A stretch of 64,000 nucleotides of DNA, from assembly GCF_900188185.1 (NCBI RefSeq), contig NZ_FZPA01000001.1:248001-312000 (forward strand), in the 5' to 3' direction. Of this stretch, positions 52,033-59,994 are shown in pieces. The stretch's first letter is position 1. Each line of letters starts with the position of its first letter. The position numbers were made by a program, and so were the translations under genes. The notes under the pieces were generated by a model that saw only the letters and a program-made list of their open reading frames with translations, did no database searches and was not told the origin of the DNA. The DNA is from Sphingopyxis indica. GTDB taxonomy: Bacteria > Pseudomonadota > Alphaproteobacteria > Sphingomonadales > Sphingomonadaceae.

Positions 52033-52545
52033 ATGCGATCCCCTCTCGCGGCGCCGCTCGGCGCCCTGTTCCTGCTCGCGGCCTGCTCGGGCCAGTCCCA
52101 GACCACCGATCAGCCGGCGAAGACCGAAGCCGCCAATGACGAGAACAAGCTGCCCGACACCGGCAGCGGCGACCCGATCGAACTCGCGGCGATCGAAAAG
52201 GGCGAAATGCTGCGCCTCGATGGCGAACTCGGCTGCGCCTTCACGGTGAAGGGCCAGTCGGCCCCGGCTTTTGTGGCCAAGGCGAATGTCGGCGACGACC
52301 AGCTCGCCGCGGGCGCGGTCAAGGTCGGCAGCACGGTTCAGCGCGTTGCCGGCTCGGGCGGCTTCGGCGCGCTCGAAAAAGGTCTCGAAATGTCGGGACC
52401 GGGCCTGAAGCTGACGCTCGAGCGTGCGTCGGACAAGCCGGTTCGCACCGAAGGCGAGCAGAAAATTTACGAAGCGAAGCTGAACGTCAACCGCACCTAT
52501 GGCGGCCAGCAGGCCTTCGAAGGCGAATGGAGCTGCGGCGCCTGA
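52033..52545 (+). CDS. Small lipoprotein, unknown function
   Basis: The 170-residue protein has a lipoprotein signal (lipobox LLAAC, Cys about residue 18) and a Thr/Glu/Asp-rich linker. A domain beginning PIELAAIEKGEMLRLDGELGCAF and ending AFEGEWSCG, with two cysteines, follows. AAGGAG stands eight bases before ATG 52033. No named family recognised. It converges on the MaoC-type gene 4 bp away. Confidence 0.8.
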   Translation: MRSPLAAPLGALFLLAACSGQSQTTDQPAKTEAANDENKLPDTGSGDPIELAAIEKGEMLRLDGELGCAFTVKGQSAPAFVAKANVGDDQLAAGAVKVGSTVQRVAGSGGFGALEKGLEMSGPGLKLTLERASDKPVRTEGEQKIYEAKLNVNRTYGGQQAFEGEWSCGA

Positions 52546-52549
52546 ACCT

Positions 52550-53005
52550 TCAATCCGCGTCCGGATTCCGGACGCGGATCAACCCTGTCGAGCGCATCGT
52601 CATCACCGGCTCGTCATGCTGGTTGATGACGGTGAGCTTCGATTCGAACAATCCCATCTCGCGCCGGCTGGCCGAGCGCCGCTTGCTCAGCACCTCGGTC
52701 TCGCAGCGTAGCGTGTCGCCGGGATAGACGGGTTTCAGCCAGCGCAGTTCGTCGATTCCCGGCGACCCGAGCCCTGCCTGCTGCCTTTCCTTCATATTGT
52801 CGACCATCATCCGCATCGCCATCGACCCGGTGTGCCAGCCGCTCGCCGACAGGCGCCCGAAATAGGTCTGTGCCGCCGCCTCGTCGTCGAGATGAAAGGG
52901 CTGCGGATCATATTTGCCGGCGAAGTCGATCACTTCCTCGCGCGTGACCAGCTTGTTTCCGAAGCGCTGGACCGCGCCGACCTCGATATCTTCATAATGG
53001 AGCAT
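52550..53005 (-). CDS. MaoC-like hot-dog hydratase
   Basis: The 151-residue hot-dog-fold protein shows DFAGKYDPQPFHLDDEAA, with the catalytic Asp and His of (R)-specific enoyl-CoA hydratases, and GWHTGSMAMRMMVD. LKPVYPGDTLRCETEVLSKR is the family strand. It may hydrate enoyl-CoA in fatty-acid or PHA metabolism. ATG 53005 is favoured (MLHYEDIEVG). Its 5' end lies inside the 3' end of the NPP gene. Confidence 0.9.
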   Translation of the reverse strand: MLHYEDIEVGAVQRFGNKLVTREEVIDFAGKYDPQPFHLDDEAAAQTYFGRLSASGWHTGSMAMRMMVDNMKERQQAGLGSPGIDELRWLKPVYPGDTLRCETEVLSKRRSASRREMGLFESKLTVINQHDEPVMTMRSTGLIRVRNPDAD

Positions 53006-54252
53006 GGCGCTGCTATGGCGCGAGGCGCGTCCCGAAGGCAAGCCGCCTGATTTCCGAGCCGCCTCGCCAGAACCCCGGTCGCGTCGCTCGGCAGCGGCGC
53101 GACGCCGAGCAGCTTCATCAGCAGCGGATAGACTTCGATATTATCGATGACGCCGATATCGCCCCTCAGTCCGGTATTCGCGGCGACGAACAGCGCCAGC
53201 ATCTGGGGGTCCTGATTGTCATAGCCGTGCGCACCGCCGCCGACCGGCCATTCGGGTTCGCCGGCGATGATCGTCCAGCCCGCCTCGGCGATGCAGATGA
53301 TCGCGGCAACGCGCGGATTATGGCCATAGTGGAGCCGCTCGGGCAGGTCCTCGCGGCGATAGCAGCGCATATGATCGTGCGGTTTCAGCAGCGCCCCTGC
53401 GACGCGGTCGTCGGTTGCGGCGGCGGGCTCGATCGCGGCATAGGGGCCGGTTTCGACCGCGATGATGCTCGGCAGGTCGATGAGGTCGGAAAGCTGGATG
53501 ACGCGCGACGCATCGACCGCGCGCATCCCGTGGTCGGCGACGATCAGCAGGCGTGCGGGCTGGTCGATCGCGGCAAGCCCGGCGACGAGATCGCCGATCC
53601 GCGCATCGACGCTGCGGATCGCCTCGTTGACCTCGGCGCTGTCGGGGCCGAATCGGTGCCCGGCGGTGTCGACGATGTCGAAATAGAGGGTGACGAAGGC
53701 CGGGCGGATGCTCGCGGGCCGGCGCATCCAGTCGAGCACCGCATTGACGCGCTGCGCGCCCGAAACATGCTGGTCGAAACGCTGCCAGTCGTCGGGCCGC
53801 GCGTCGTGGATCGCGACTTCGCTGCCCGGCCAGAACATCGTCGCGCTGCGCACCCCCGCCTTGTCGGCGGTCACCCATGCGGGCTCGGCTTCGTCCCACC
53901 AGAAGGGATCGAGCGATTGCCTGGCGTCGCCCAGGCTGAAGATCTGGTCGGGGCGGCGCGGGTCGATCATCCGGTTGCCGACGATGCCGTTGGTGTCGGG
54001 ACGCTTTCCGGTGACGATCGCATAGTGATTGGGAAAGGTCTTGGTCGGAAAGGACGGGCGCAGCGCCCCATGCGCGCCCTCGGCCGCGAGCCGCGACAGC
54101 GTCGGCGTGATGCCGCGGTCCAGATAGTCGGCGCGAAAGCCGTCGATCGAGATCAGGATCGTGACCGGCGCGCGGTCGCCTGCCTCCTCGGCAAGCGCGG
54201 GCGCCGTGACGAGCAGAAAAAAGGCAAGGAGCAATGAGGCGATGCGGGTCAT
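52930..54252 (-). CDS. NPP-type nucleotide pyrophosphatase/phosphodiesterase
   Basis: The 440-residue protein has a signal peptide (LVTAPALAEE) and the alkaline-phosphatase fold of ectonucleotide pyrophosphatases. Metal and nucleophile residues are seen in ISIDGFRADYLD, SFPTKTFPNHYAIVTG (Thr nucleophile), YFDIVDTAGHRFGP, and VADHGM. It should hydrolyse phosphodiester or pyrophosphate bonds outside the inner membrane. The last 40 residues after LARRLG (NQAACLRDAPRAIAAP and on) are unlike the family and run 76 bp into the MaoC gene. A late frameshift or lost stop is likely. Confidence 0.9.
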   Translation of the reverse strand: MTRIASLLLAFFLLVTAPALAEEAGDRAPVTILISIDGFRADYLDRGITPTLSRLAAEGAHGALRPSFPTKTFPNHYAIVTGKRPDTNGIVGNRMIDPRRPDQIFSLGDARQSLDPFWWDEAEPAWVTADKAGVRSATMFWPGSEVAIHDARPDDWQRFDQHVSGAQRVNAVLDWMRRPASIRPAFVTLYFDIVDTAGHRFGPDSAEVNEAIRSVDARIGDLVAGLAAIDQPARLLIVADHGMRAVDASRVIQLSDLIDLPSIIAVETGPYAAIEPAAATDDRVAGALLKPHDHMRCYRREDLPERLHYGHNPRVAAIICIAEAGWTIIAGEPEWPVGGGAHGYDNQDPQMLALFVAANTGLRGDIGVIDNIEVYPLLMKLLGVAPLPSDATGVLARRLGNQAACLRDAPRAIAAPCSIMKISRSARSSASETSWSRARK

Positions 54253-54298
54253 GGGCGCTTCCGCTAAGGGGCTTTCGTGACGGTCGGAAGACAATGGC

Positions 54299-55867
54299 TC
54301 AGGCCATCCGGATGCCGGGGGTGCCATTCTCGACCACGCCCGTGGCGCGCTTCGACAGCGTGTTCACGGGCGTCGTCACCTTGTCGACGACCATGAAATG
54401 CGTCTGCCACGCGTCGCGGGTCACGTCACACACCAGATAGCCGCGCTGGTCGTTCGCGAATTTGAGCTCGGGATTATTGGCCAGGAAGCGGTCGGTGCCC
54501 GGCCGCCGGTCGCTGCCGTCGCCGCCGCTCGAGATCGAGGTGCCGACGAATTCGGCGCCGACGACCTTGTCTTGCCGGACCAAATCGCCGCAGAAATTCT
54601 GATGCTCGTCGCCGGTCAGCACGACGGCATTCTTCACCCCGCCAAGGCGCGCCAGCATCCGCTCGCGCGGCGCTTCATAGCCCGCCCAGCTGTCGAGATT
54701 GACGATCTTCTCCTTCTCGTCGTCGTAGCGGCGCCGGTCGAGCGACATCATCGTCACCTGCTGCGCGATCGCGTTCCACGTCGCGCCGCCTTCATCCAGA
54801 TTTTCCGCGAGCCATTCTTCCTGCGCCTTGCCGAGCACCTGCGCCTGCTTGTCGAATACCCCCGCGCAGGCGGGCTTGAAGCCGTCGCCGCACGGCTGGT
54901 CGCTGCGATACTGCCGCGTGTCGAGCAATTGCATCGACATGAGATCGCCGTAGCGCAGCTCGCGGTTGAGCGCGACCATGCCGCCCAGCGGCAGCATCGA
55001 GCGGCGTACCGGCATATGCTCGTACCACGCCTGCATGGCAGCCTGCTTCCTGAGCATGAACACCTCGGGCGGCGGGGCGGCGGGGTCGTTGCCGTCGAGC
55101 CCCATCTTCCAATTGTCGATGTCCGACACCCAGTCGTTGCGGATTTCATGATCGTCGAAGCTCGACAGGAAGAGATGCACCGACCGCGCCGCCTGCAGGT
55201 CGATGTCGCCGAGCTGCTGCGCATAGGCGGCGCGGAAATCGGAAAGGTCGATCAGACCCCGCCGCGCGTTGGTGCGCACCGGCCGCGTCGGCAGGCCGGT
55301 GTCGAATAGATAATCCTGGCTATATTCATAGATGAAGTCGCCATAATGATAGACGAAGGCGAGTTCCTCGCGCGCGAGGTGGCGATAGGCGCCGAAAAAG
55401 CCCGATTCGAAATGCTGGCAGCCGCAGACCCCGAATTTCAGCGCATCGACGCGCGCGCCGACGCGCGGCAAGGTGCGCGCGCGGCCGCGCAGACTGCGCT
55501 CGCCGGCGGCGGTGAAGCGATAATAATAGGGGCGGTCGGGCTGCAATCCTGCGACCTCGACATGGACGCTGTGCGCAAGTTCGGGCCGCGCGAGCGCCGT
55601 TCCCCTGGCGACCACATCGCGAAAGCCGCCGTCGCTCGCCACCTCCCACTCGACCGGCAGCGAGGCGGGCGGCATCCCGCCGTGCGGTGCCATCGGCTCG
55701 GGCGCGAGTCGCGTCCAGATGACGAAACCGTCGCTCGTCGGATCGCCCGATGCGACGCCGAGGCTGAACGGAAAATCGCGGAACAGCCCGCCCTCGGCGC
55801 GCAGCACCGCCGGCGCCGCGAGTCCGGCGAGGGCGGCGCCAGCGATAAAGCGGCGGCGGTCGAACAT
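54299..55867 (-). CDS. phoD: PhoD-type alkaline phosphatase
   Basis: The 522-residue protein has a Tat signal (FDRRRFIAGAALAG). The metallophosphatase domain shows FGVCGCQHFESGFFGAYRHL, YHYGDFIYEY, LSSFDDHEIRNDW, and VLTGDEHQNF, the iron/calcium-ligand blocks of PhoD. An N-terminal Ig-like domain has SGDPTSDGFVIWTRL. It cuts phosphomonoesters and phosphodiesters. It lies 46 bp before the NPP gene on the same strand and may be co-transcribed. Regulation by phosphate is typical, but no Pho box was identified. Confidence 0.92.
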   Translation of the reverse strand: MFDRRRFIAGAALAGLAAPAVLRAEGGLFRDFPFSLGVASGDPTSDGFVIWTRLAPEPMAPHGGMPPASLPVEWEVASDGGFRDVVARGTALARPELAHSVHVEVAGLQPDRPYYYRFTAAGERSLRGRARTLPRVGARVDALKFGVCGCQHFESGFFGAYRHLAREELAFVYHYGDFIYEYSQDYLFDTGLPTRPVRTNARRGLIDLSDFRAAYAQQLGDIDLQAARSVHLFLSSFDDHEIRNDWVSDIDNWKMGLDGNDPAAPPPEVFMLRKQAAMQAWYEHMPVRRSMLPLGGMVALNRELRYGDLMSMQLLDTRQYRSDQPCGDGFKPACAGVFDKQAQVLGKAQEEWLAENLDEGGATWNAIAQQVTMMSLDRRRYDDEKEKIVNLDSWAGYEAPRERMLARLGGVKNAVVLTGDEHQNFCGDLVRQDKVVGAEFVGTSISSGGDGSDRRPGTDRFLANNPELKFANDQRGYLVCDVTRDAWQTHFMVVDKVTTPVNTLSKRATGVVENGTPGIRMA

Positions 55868-55947
55868 GGCGGGGCTCCTGCAGGGCGAATCGGTGGCCCT
55901 GCGATAGCCGAGTTGCCGCCCATATCAATGACGGCGCTTCCGCGGGC

Positions 55948-56952
55948 CTAGAACCAGACGCGCAATCCGGCGACGAAGGCGGGCCGCGACGGATCGTCGC
56001 CGCCAGCACGGGCGATGCGCGCGGTGTCGCCGAGCTTTCGTTCCCATGCGACGCCGACATAGGGCGCGAACTCGCGCGCAATCTCGTAGCGCAGGCGCAG
56101 GCCCGCCTCGATCGCGGTGAAGCCGCTGCCCGTGGCAAGCTCGGGCACCGCCTGAAAGGCGAAATTCGCCTCGACACGCGGTTGCAGGATCAGCCGCTGG
56201 GTGATCCGCTGGTCATAGCTCGCCTCGGCGCGGCCCGAGACGTCGCCCTTGTCGGACAGGAACAGCGCGCCTTCGACCTCGAACCAATAGGGCGCGAGGC
56301 CCTCGACACCGAGCACCGCATAGGTCGGTGACGGGCCGGGGCCGAAATCCTGCCGGACACCCGTCTGGGCGTTGAAATAGGGGCCGATGGCGTGGCTCCA
56401 CAGCGCCTGCACCTCGCCGCCTTCGAACGGCCCGTCACGGTCGCCTTCACCCTCGCTCTTGATCGTCAGCCGGTCGATGTCGCCGCCGAACCAGCCCTCG
56501 GCGTCCCACGCATAGCCGTCCCTTCCGTCGCGCACACGCCACTCGGCGCGGTCGACCATGATCTGCGAAAAGGTGCCGCCGCCATGCTCGGCATAGAGGC
56601 GCCTGCGCGATGCCGCCATCGCCTCCGCGCCGAAGACCGCGTCGGCGGCATCGACGCGCGGCGCGGGCGGGGCGGGTGTCTCGGGTGCAGGCGGTTCGCT
56701 GGCGGGCTTGCAATGTCCCATCGCCGCATGTTCCGGCGGGCAGGGGGATGAAGGCGGCGGATCGGGCGGCATCGGCGCTGCGGTGCAATGCCCCATCGCC
56801 GCATGTTCGGGCGGGCAGGGCGGCGGGGCCGGTTCGGCCGGGGCGGGCATCGAGCAATGCCCCATGGCGGCATGTTCGGGAGAGCAGCTTTGCGCCGGCA
56901 TGGCTGGTTCCTGCGGCTGCGCGGCGAGCAGCGCGATCGCGAGCAGGCTCAT
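55948..56952 (-). CDS. copB: Copper resistance outer-membrane protein CopB
   Basis: The 334-residue protein has a short signal and then three copies of the metal-binding unit PEHAAMGHC (about residues 25-80) set in Pro-rich spacers. The rest is the CopB barrel: LYAEHGGGTFSQIMVDRAEW, YAWDAEGWFGGDIDRL, LRLRYEIAREFAPYVGVAWERK, ending in Phe. The Met/His/Cys units should bind copper, and the extra copies are a variation on the usual MxxMxH-type repeats. The ATG overlaps the copA stop by 4 bp. Last gene of the copper operon. Confidence 0.92.
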   Translation of the reverse strand: MSLLAIALLAAQPQEPAMPAQSCSPEHAAMGHCSMPAPAEPAPPPCPPEHAAMGHCTAAPMPPDPPPSSPCPPEHAAMGHCKPASEPPAPETPAPPAPRVDAADAVFGAEAMAASRRRLYAEHGGGTFSQIMVDRAEWRVRDGRDGYAWDAEGWFGGDIDRLTIKSEGEGDRDGPFEGGEVQALWSHAIGPYFNAQTGVRQDFGPGPSPTYAVLGVEGLAPYWFEVEGALFLSDKGDVSGRAEASYDQRITQRLILQPRVEANFAFQAVPELATGSGFTAIEAGLRLRYEIAREFAPYVGVAWERKLGDTARIARAGGDDPSRPAFVAGLRVWF

Positions 56953-58640
56953 GCCGCTTCCTCCGGCCGCACGGTCACGACCTGCATCATCCCCGCGTGC
57001 ATGTGATAGAGCAGGTGGCAATGGAAGGCCCAGTCGCCATAGGCGTCGGCGGTCAGGTCAAAGGTCACTGTGCCGCCCGGCTGGACGTTCACCGTATGCT
57101 TGCGCGGCGCATGATCGCCCTTGCCGGTGACCAGTTCAAAGAAATGGCCGTGGAGGTGGATGGGATGCGCCATCATCGTGTCGTTGACCAAAGTGACGCG
57201 CACGCGCTCGCCCTGGGTGAAGGGAATCGGCTCCTTGACTTCGTTGAGCTTCACCCCGTCGAACGCCCACATATAGCGCTCCATATTGCCGGTCAGGTGG
57301 ATATGCATCCGCCGCGTCGGCGCGCGCGTGTCGGGGTTGCGGTGCAGCGCGGCGAGATCGCGATAGGTCAGCGCGCCGGGCACATCCTCCAGCCCCTGGC
57401 CGGGCTCGCCGGTGCGGTCCATCGGCATCGGCGAAATGCTCTGCACCGTCGGCGTGTCGGCGACGGTGGGCGCCAGGCTCAGGTCGCGCATCCTGTGGTC
57501 CATCTTCGCGCCGCCCTCGGACGGAGCGTGTCCCATCGCGCCATGGTCCATGCCGCCCATGCCCATGTCCTTCATCGTCGCGAGCGGCCGCGGGCGCAGC
57601 GGCGGAACAGGCGCGGCCATGCCGGCGCGCGGCGCCAGCGTCGCGCGCGCCATGCCCGACCGGTCGACGCTCTCGCCGACGAGCGTATAGGCGCGGTCCT
57701 CGGGCGAGACGATCACGTCATAGGTTTCCGCGACCGCGATCTGCAACTCGTCGACCGGGACCGGGCGCACATCCTGTCCATCGGCCTGCACCACCGTCAT
57801 CTTCAGCCCCGGAATCCGCACGTTGAAGGTCGTCATGGCCGAGGCGTTGACGAAGCGCAGCCGCACCCGCTCGCCGGGGGCGAAGAGCGCGGTCCAATTG
57901 TCCGCGGGGCCATGGCCGTTGACGAGATAGCTATAGGTCGATCCGGTGACGTCGCTGATGTCGGTCGGGTCCATCCGCATCGCCCCCCATGCGGCGCGTT
58001 CGCCGAGCGGCTGGCCTTCGCCCGAAAGCAGGTCCGCCAGCGTCTGCTTCTGCCGGTTGAAATAGCCGCCCATCTGTTTGAGCTTTTTGAAGATCACATG
58101 CGGATGAAGCGCGCTGAAATCGGACAGCACGACCACATGCTCGCGATCATGGGGCGCCGGATCGTCGCCCGCGGGGTCGATCACCAGCGGGCCGTAATGG
58201 CCAAGCTGCTCCTGCAAGCCCGAATGGCTGTGATACCAATAGGTGCCCGCCTGCCGCACCGGAAATTCATAGGTGAAGGTCTTGCCGGGCGCTATGCCGG
58301 GAAAGCTCAGCCCCGGCACCCCGTCCATCTGAAAGGGCAGGATCAGGCCGTGCCAGTGGATCGAGCTGTCTTCGTCGAGTTCATTGGTGACGTGGATGCG
58401 CGCGGTCTGGCCTTCCTTCAGCCGGACGAGCGGGCCCGGCACGGTGCCGTTGATCCCGATCGCGTGGCGCATCTTGCCATCGACGTGCAGCATCTGGCGC
58501 GCGATCGTCAGGCGGATGTCGTCGCCGCCGACGGCAGGCAGGCCCGCCGACACCGGCTGCGCCCATGCCGGAAGCCAGGGGAAGAGCGCGGCGGCGCCGC
58601 CGGCAAAGAGCAGCGAACGGCGGTCGAGACGGGCGCTCAC
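56949..58640 (-). CDS. copA: Copper resistance multicopper oxidase CopA
   Basis: The 563-residue protein starts at GTG 58640 and has a Tat signal (LDRRSLLFAGGAAA), as needed for folded copper proteins. Copper sites are seen in SIHWHGLILPFQMDG, WYHSHSG, HPIHLHGHFFEL and HCHLLYHMHAGMMQ. A Met/His-rich stretch (MKDMGMGGMDHGAMGH) is typical of CopA. It oxidises Cu(I) in the periplasm. It overlaps the upstream glutaredoxin-MauE gene by 4 bp and copB by 4 bp. Confidence 0.95.
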   Translation of the reverse strand: MSARLDRRSLLFAGGAAALFPWLPAWAQPVSAGLPAVGGDDIRLTIARQMLHVDGKMRHAIGINGTVPGPLVRLKEGQTARIHVTNELDEDSSIHWHGLILPFQMDGVPGLSFPGIAPGKTFTYEFPVRQAGTYWYHSHSGLQEQLGHYGPLVIDPAGDDPAPHDREHVVVLSDFSALHPHVIFKKLKQMGGYFNRQKQTLADLLSGEGQPLGERAAWGAMRMDPTDISDVTGSTYSYLVNGHGPADNWTALFAPGERVRLRFVNASAMTTFNVRIPGLKMTVVQADGQDVRPVPVDELQIAVAETYDVIVSPEDRAYTLVGESVDRSGMARATLAPRAGMAAPVPPLRPRPLATMKDMGMGGMDHGAMGHAPSEGGAKMDHRMRDLSLAPTVADTPTVQSISPMPMDRTGEPGQGLEDVPGALTYRDLAALHRNPDTRAPTRRMHIHLTGNMERYMWAFDGVKLNEVKEPIPFTQGERVRVTLVNDTMMAHPIHLHGHFFELVTGKGDHAPRKHTVNVQPGGTVTFDLTADAYGDWAFHCHLLYHMHAGMMQVVTVRPEEAA

Positions 58641-59383
58641 ATCGGCCTCGCGAGCATCCAGATCGCCATGCCGACCATCGCCAGATTTTCGGTGAGCGAA
58701 ACGAAGCCGAGCGGCACCTTGCTGCTGCCGCCGACGCAGGCGCATTTGATCGCGCGCTTGTCGATATAGACCGCCTTGAACACCGACACGGCGCCGATCG
58801 TGCCGATGAACAGCGCGACGGGGATCGACAGCCAGTCGAGCGCCTGCGCCGTCATCAGCACGCCCGCGAGCCCCTCGGCGAAGGGATAGACATAGCTGTA
58901 GGGCACCCAGCGTCGCGCCAGCAGGTCGTAGTTCAGGAACATGGTCGAGAAACTCTCGACGTCCTGGAGCTTGAGCAGCGCGAGCGCGCACATGCTGAAC
59001 GAGATGAACCATTCGGCCGCGCGCACCGTGAAAGGCGATCCGAAAGCGGCGAAGGAGGCGGCGAGCGCCATCAGCGCGGTCATCGCGAAGAGCGCGACCA
59101 CCGGGCGGTAGCTGGTCGCATCGGGATCGCGCACCGACAGCCCGAAATGGCGCCGCAGATCGTCGTATCCGCCGATCCGCCTGCCGTCGATGAAGGTCTG
59201 CGGCGTGGTCGCGACGCCATGTTCGGCCTTGAATGCGTCGGTTTCCTCGCGCGTTTCGAGCCAATGGTCGTCGACGTCGAAGCCGTGGCTTTCGAGCAGA
59301 TGCCGGGCCTTCAGCCCATAGGGGCAGATGTGGCCCGGCATGACCATGCGATAGAGGGTGGCGGTGCTTGTCTGTTTCGTCAT
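58637..59383 (-). CDS. Glutaredoxin-MauE fusion membrane protein
   Basis: The 248-residue protein has an N-terminal glutaredoxin domain with HICPYGLKARHLLE (CPYG, one active Cys) and TTPQTFIDGRRIGGYDDL. It continues with four hydrophobic helices like MauE/DoxX (VVALFAMTALMALAASFAAF, VPYSYVYPFAEGLAGVLMTA). After the helices, KCACVGGSSKVPLG holds a second Cys pair. Such fusions travel with copper and mercury genes and may reduce disulfides or deliver metal. It is the first gene of the copA operon; its ATG lies about where transcription should start from the MerR-type promoter, so the mRNA may be leaderless. Confidence 0.85.
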   Translation of the reverse strand: MTKQTSTATLYRMVMPGHICPYGLKARHLLESHGFDVDDHWLETREETDAFKAEHGVATTPQTFIDGRRIGGYDDLRRHFGLSVRDPDATSYRPVVALFAMTALMALAASFAAFGSPFTVRAAEWFISFSMCALALLKLQDVESFSTMFLNYDLLARRWVPYSYVYPFAEGLAGVLMTAQALDWLSIPVALFIGTIGAVSVFKAVYIDKRAIKCACVGGSSKVPLGFVSLTENLAMVGMAIWMLARPM

Positions 59384-59389
59384 TCGCGT

Positions 59390-59421
59390 CCTATAGCGTC
59401 CGTACCATAGTACGGAGTCAA
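59390..59421 (-). promoter_or_regulatory. MerR/CueR-type promoter-operator of copper operon
   Basis: On the minus strand: -35 TTGACT (59421-59416), the dyad CCGTACTATGGTACGG (one mismatch) and -10 TATAGG (59395-59390). The 19- or 20-bp spacer is longer than normal, as in mer and cue promoters that a MerR-family activator untwists. The regulator gene starts 4 bases beyond the -35 on the other strand. Confidence 0.8.
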
Positions 59422-59424
59422 GCG

Positions 59425-59826
59425 ATGCGGTTCACGATCGGAAAATTGGCCGCGGCGGGCGGTGTCGGGGTCGAAACGATCCGCTATTATCAGCGACGCG
59501 GCCTGATTGCGACGCCGGCGCGGAGCGGCGGCGACGGCTGGCGCGGCGGGGTGCGGCGCTATGACGCAAACGACCTGCGCCGCCTCAGATTCATCCGCTC
59601 GGCGCAGGCAGCGGGCTTCACGCTGGACGAGATCGGCGAATTGCTCGACCTCGAAGCAAGCGACGACCGCCCTCGCGTCCGCGCGCTCGCGCACCAGCGG
59701 ATTGCAGTGCTCGACGAAAAAATCGCGCAAATGACCCAAACCCGCGCCGCGCTGGCGCGCCTCGCCGACGAATGCGCGGTGAACAAGGCGGGGCCGTGCC
59801 CGATATTGGCGTCGTTCGAGGGATAG
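59425..59826 (+). CDS. CueR-like MerR-family regulator
   Basis: The 133-residue protein has an N-terminal winged helix (MRFTIGKLAAAGGVGVETIR and YYQRRGLI) and a coiled-coil dimer helix. The metal loop has C117 and C125 (ECAVNKAGPCPIL), a spacing of eight as in the Cu(I) sensor CueR. There is no Cys near position 82, which Hg(II)-sensing MerR needs. With the copper operon opposite, Cu(I) or Ag(I) sensing is likely. It should bind the dyad in its own 5' region. Confidence 0.9.
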   Translation: MRFTIGKLAAAGGVGVETIRYYQRRGLIATPARSGGDGWRGGVRRYDANDLRRLRFIRSAQAAGFTLDEIGELLDLEASDDRPRVRALAHQRIAVLDEKIAQMTQTRAALARLADECAVNKAGPCPILASFEG

Positions 59827-59858
59827 TGATCCGGAGAGATAGGGTCGCATATCTTACT

Positions 59859-59941
59859 TCGTCATCCCCGCGAAAGCGGGGATCCAGAGCGTGCATGCGC
59901 TTACTTCGCCCCTGGGTTCCCGCTTTCGCGGGAATGACGAA
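59859..59941. repeat. Palindromic intergenic repeat, type CCCCGCGAAAGCGGGG
   Basis: Two hairpins face each other: CATCCCCGCGAAAGCGGGGATCC on the left (in parts) and TTCCCGCTTTCGCGGGAATG on the right, which together form an outer inverted repeat. Similar repeats occur many times in sphingomonad genomes. It separates the MerR gene from ychF and may act as a terminator. Confidence 0.75.
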
Positions 59942-59994
59942 TGTCGGTTGGGTCTGCACTCACCCCCAACCCGATCTCGCGCCGGCGACGCCCC

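Noticed and set aside
59425..59826. Mercury resistance regulator MerR
   Set aside because: The Cys near position 82 that Hg(II) binding needs is missing, and the controlled genes are copper genes with no merA or merT.
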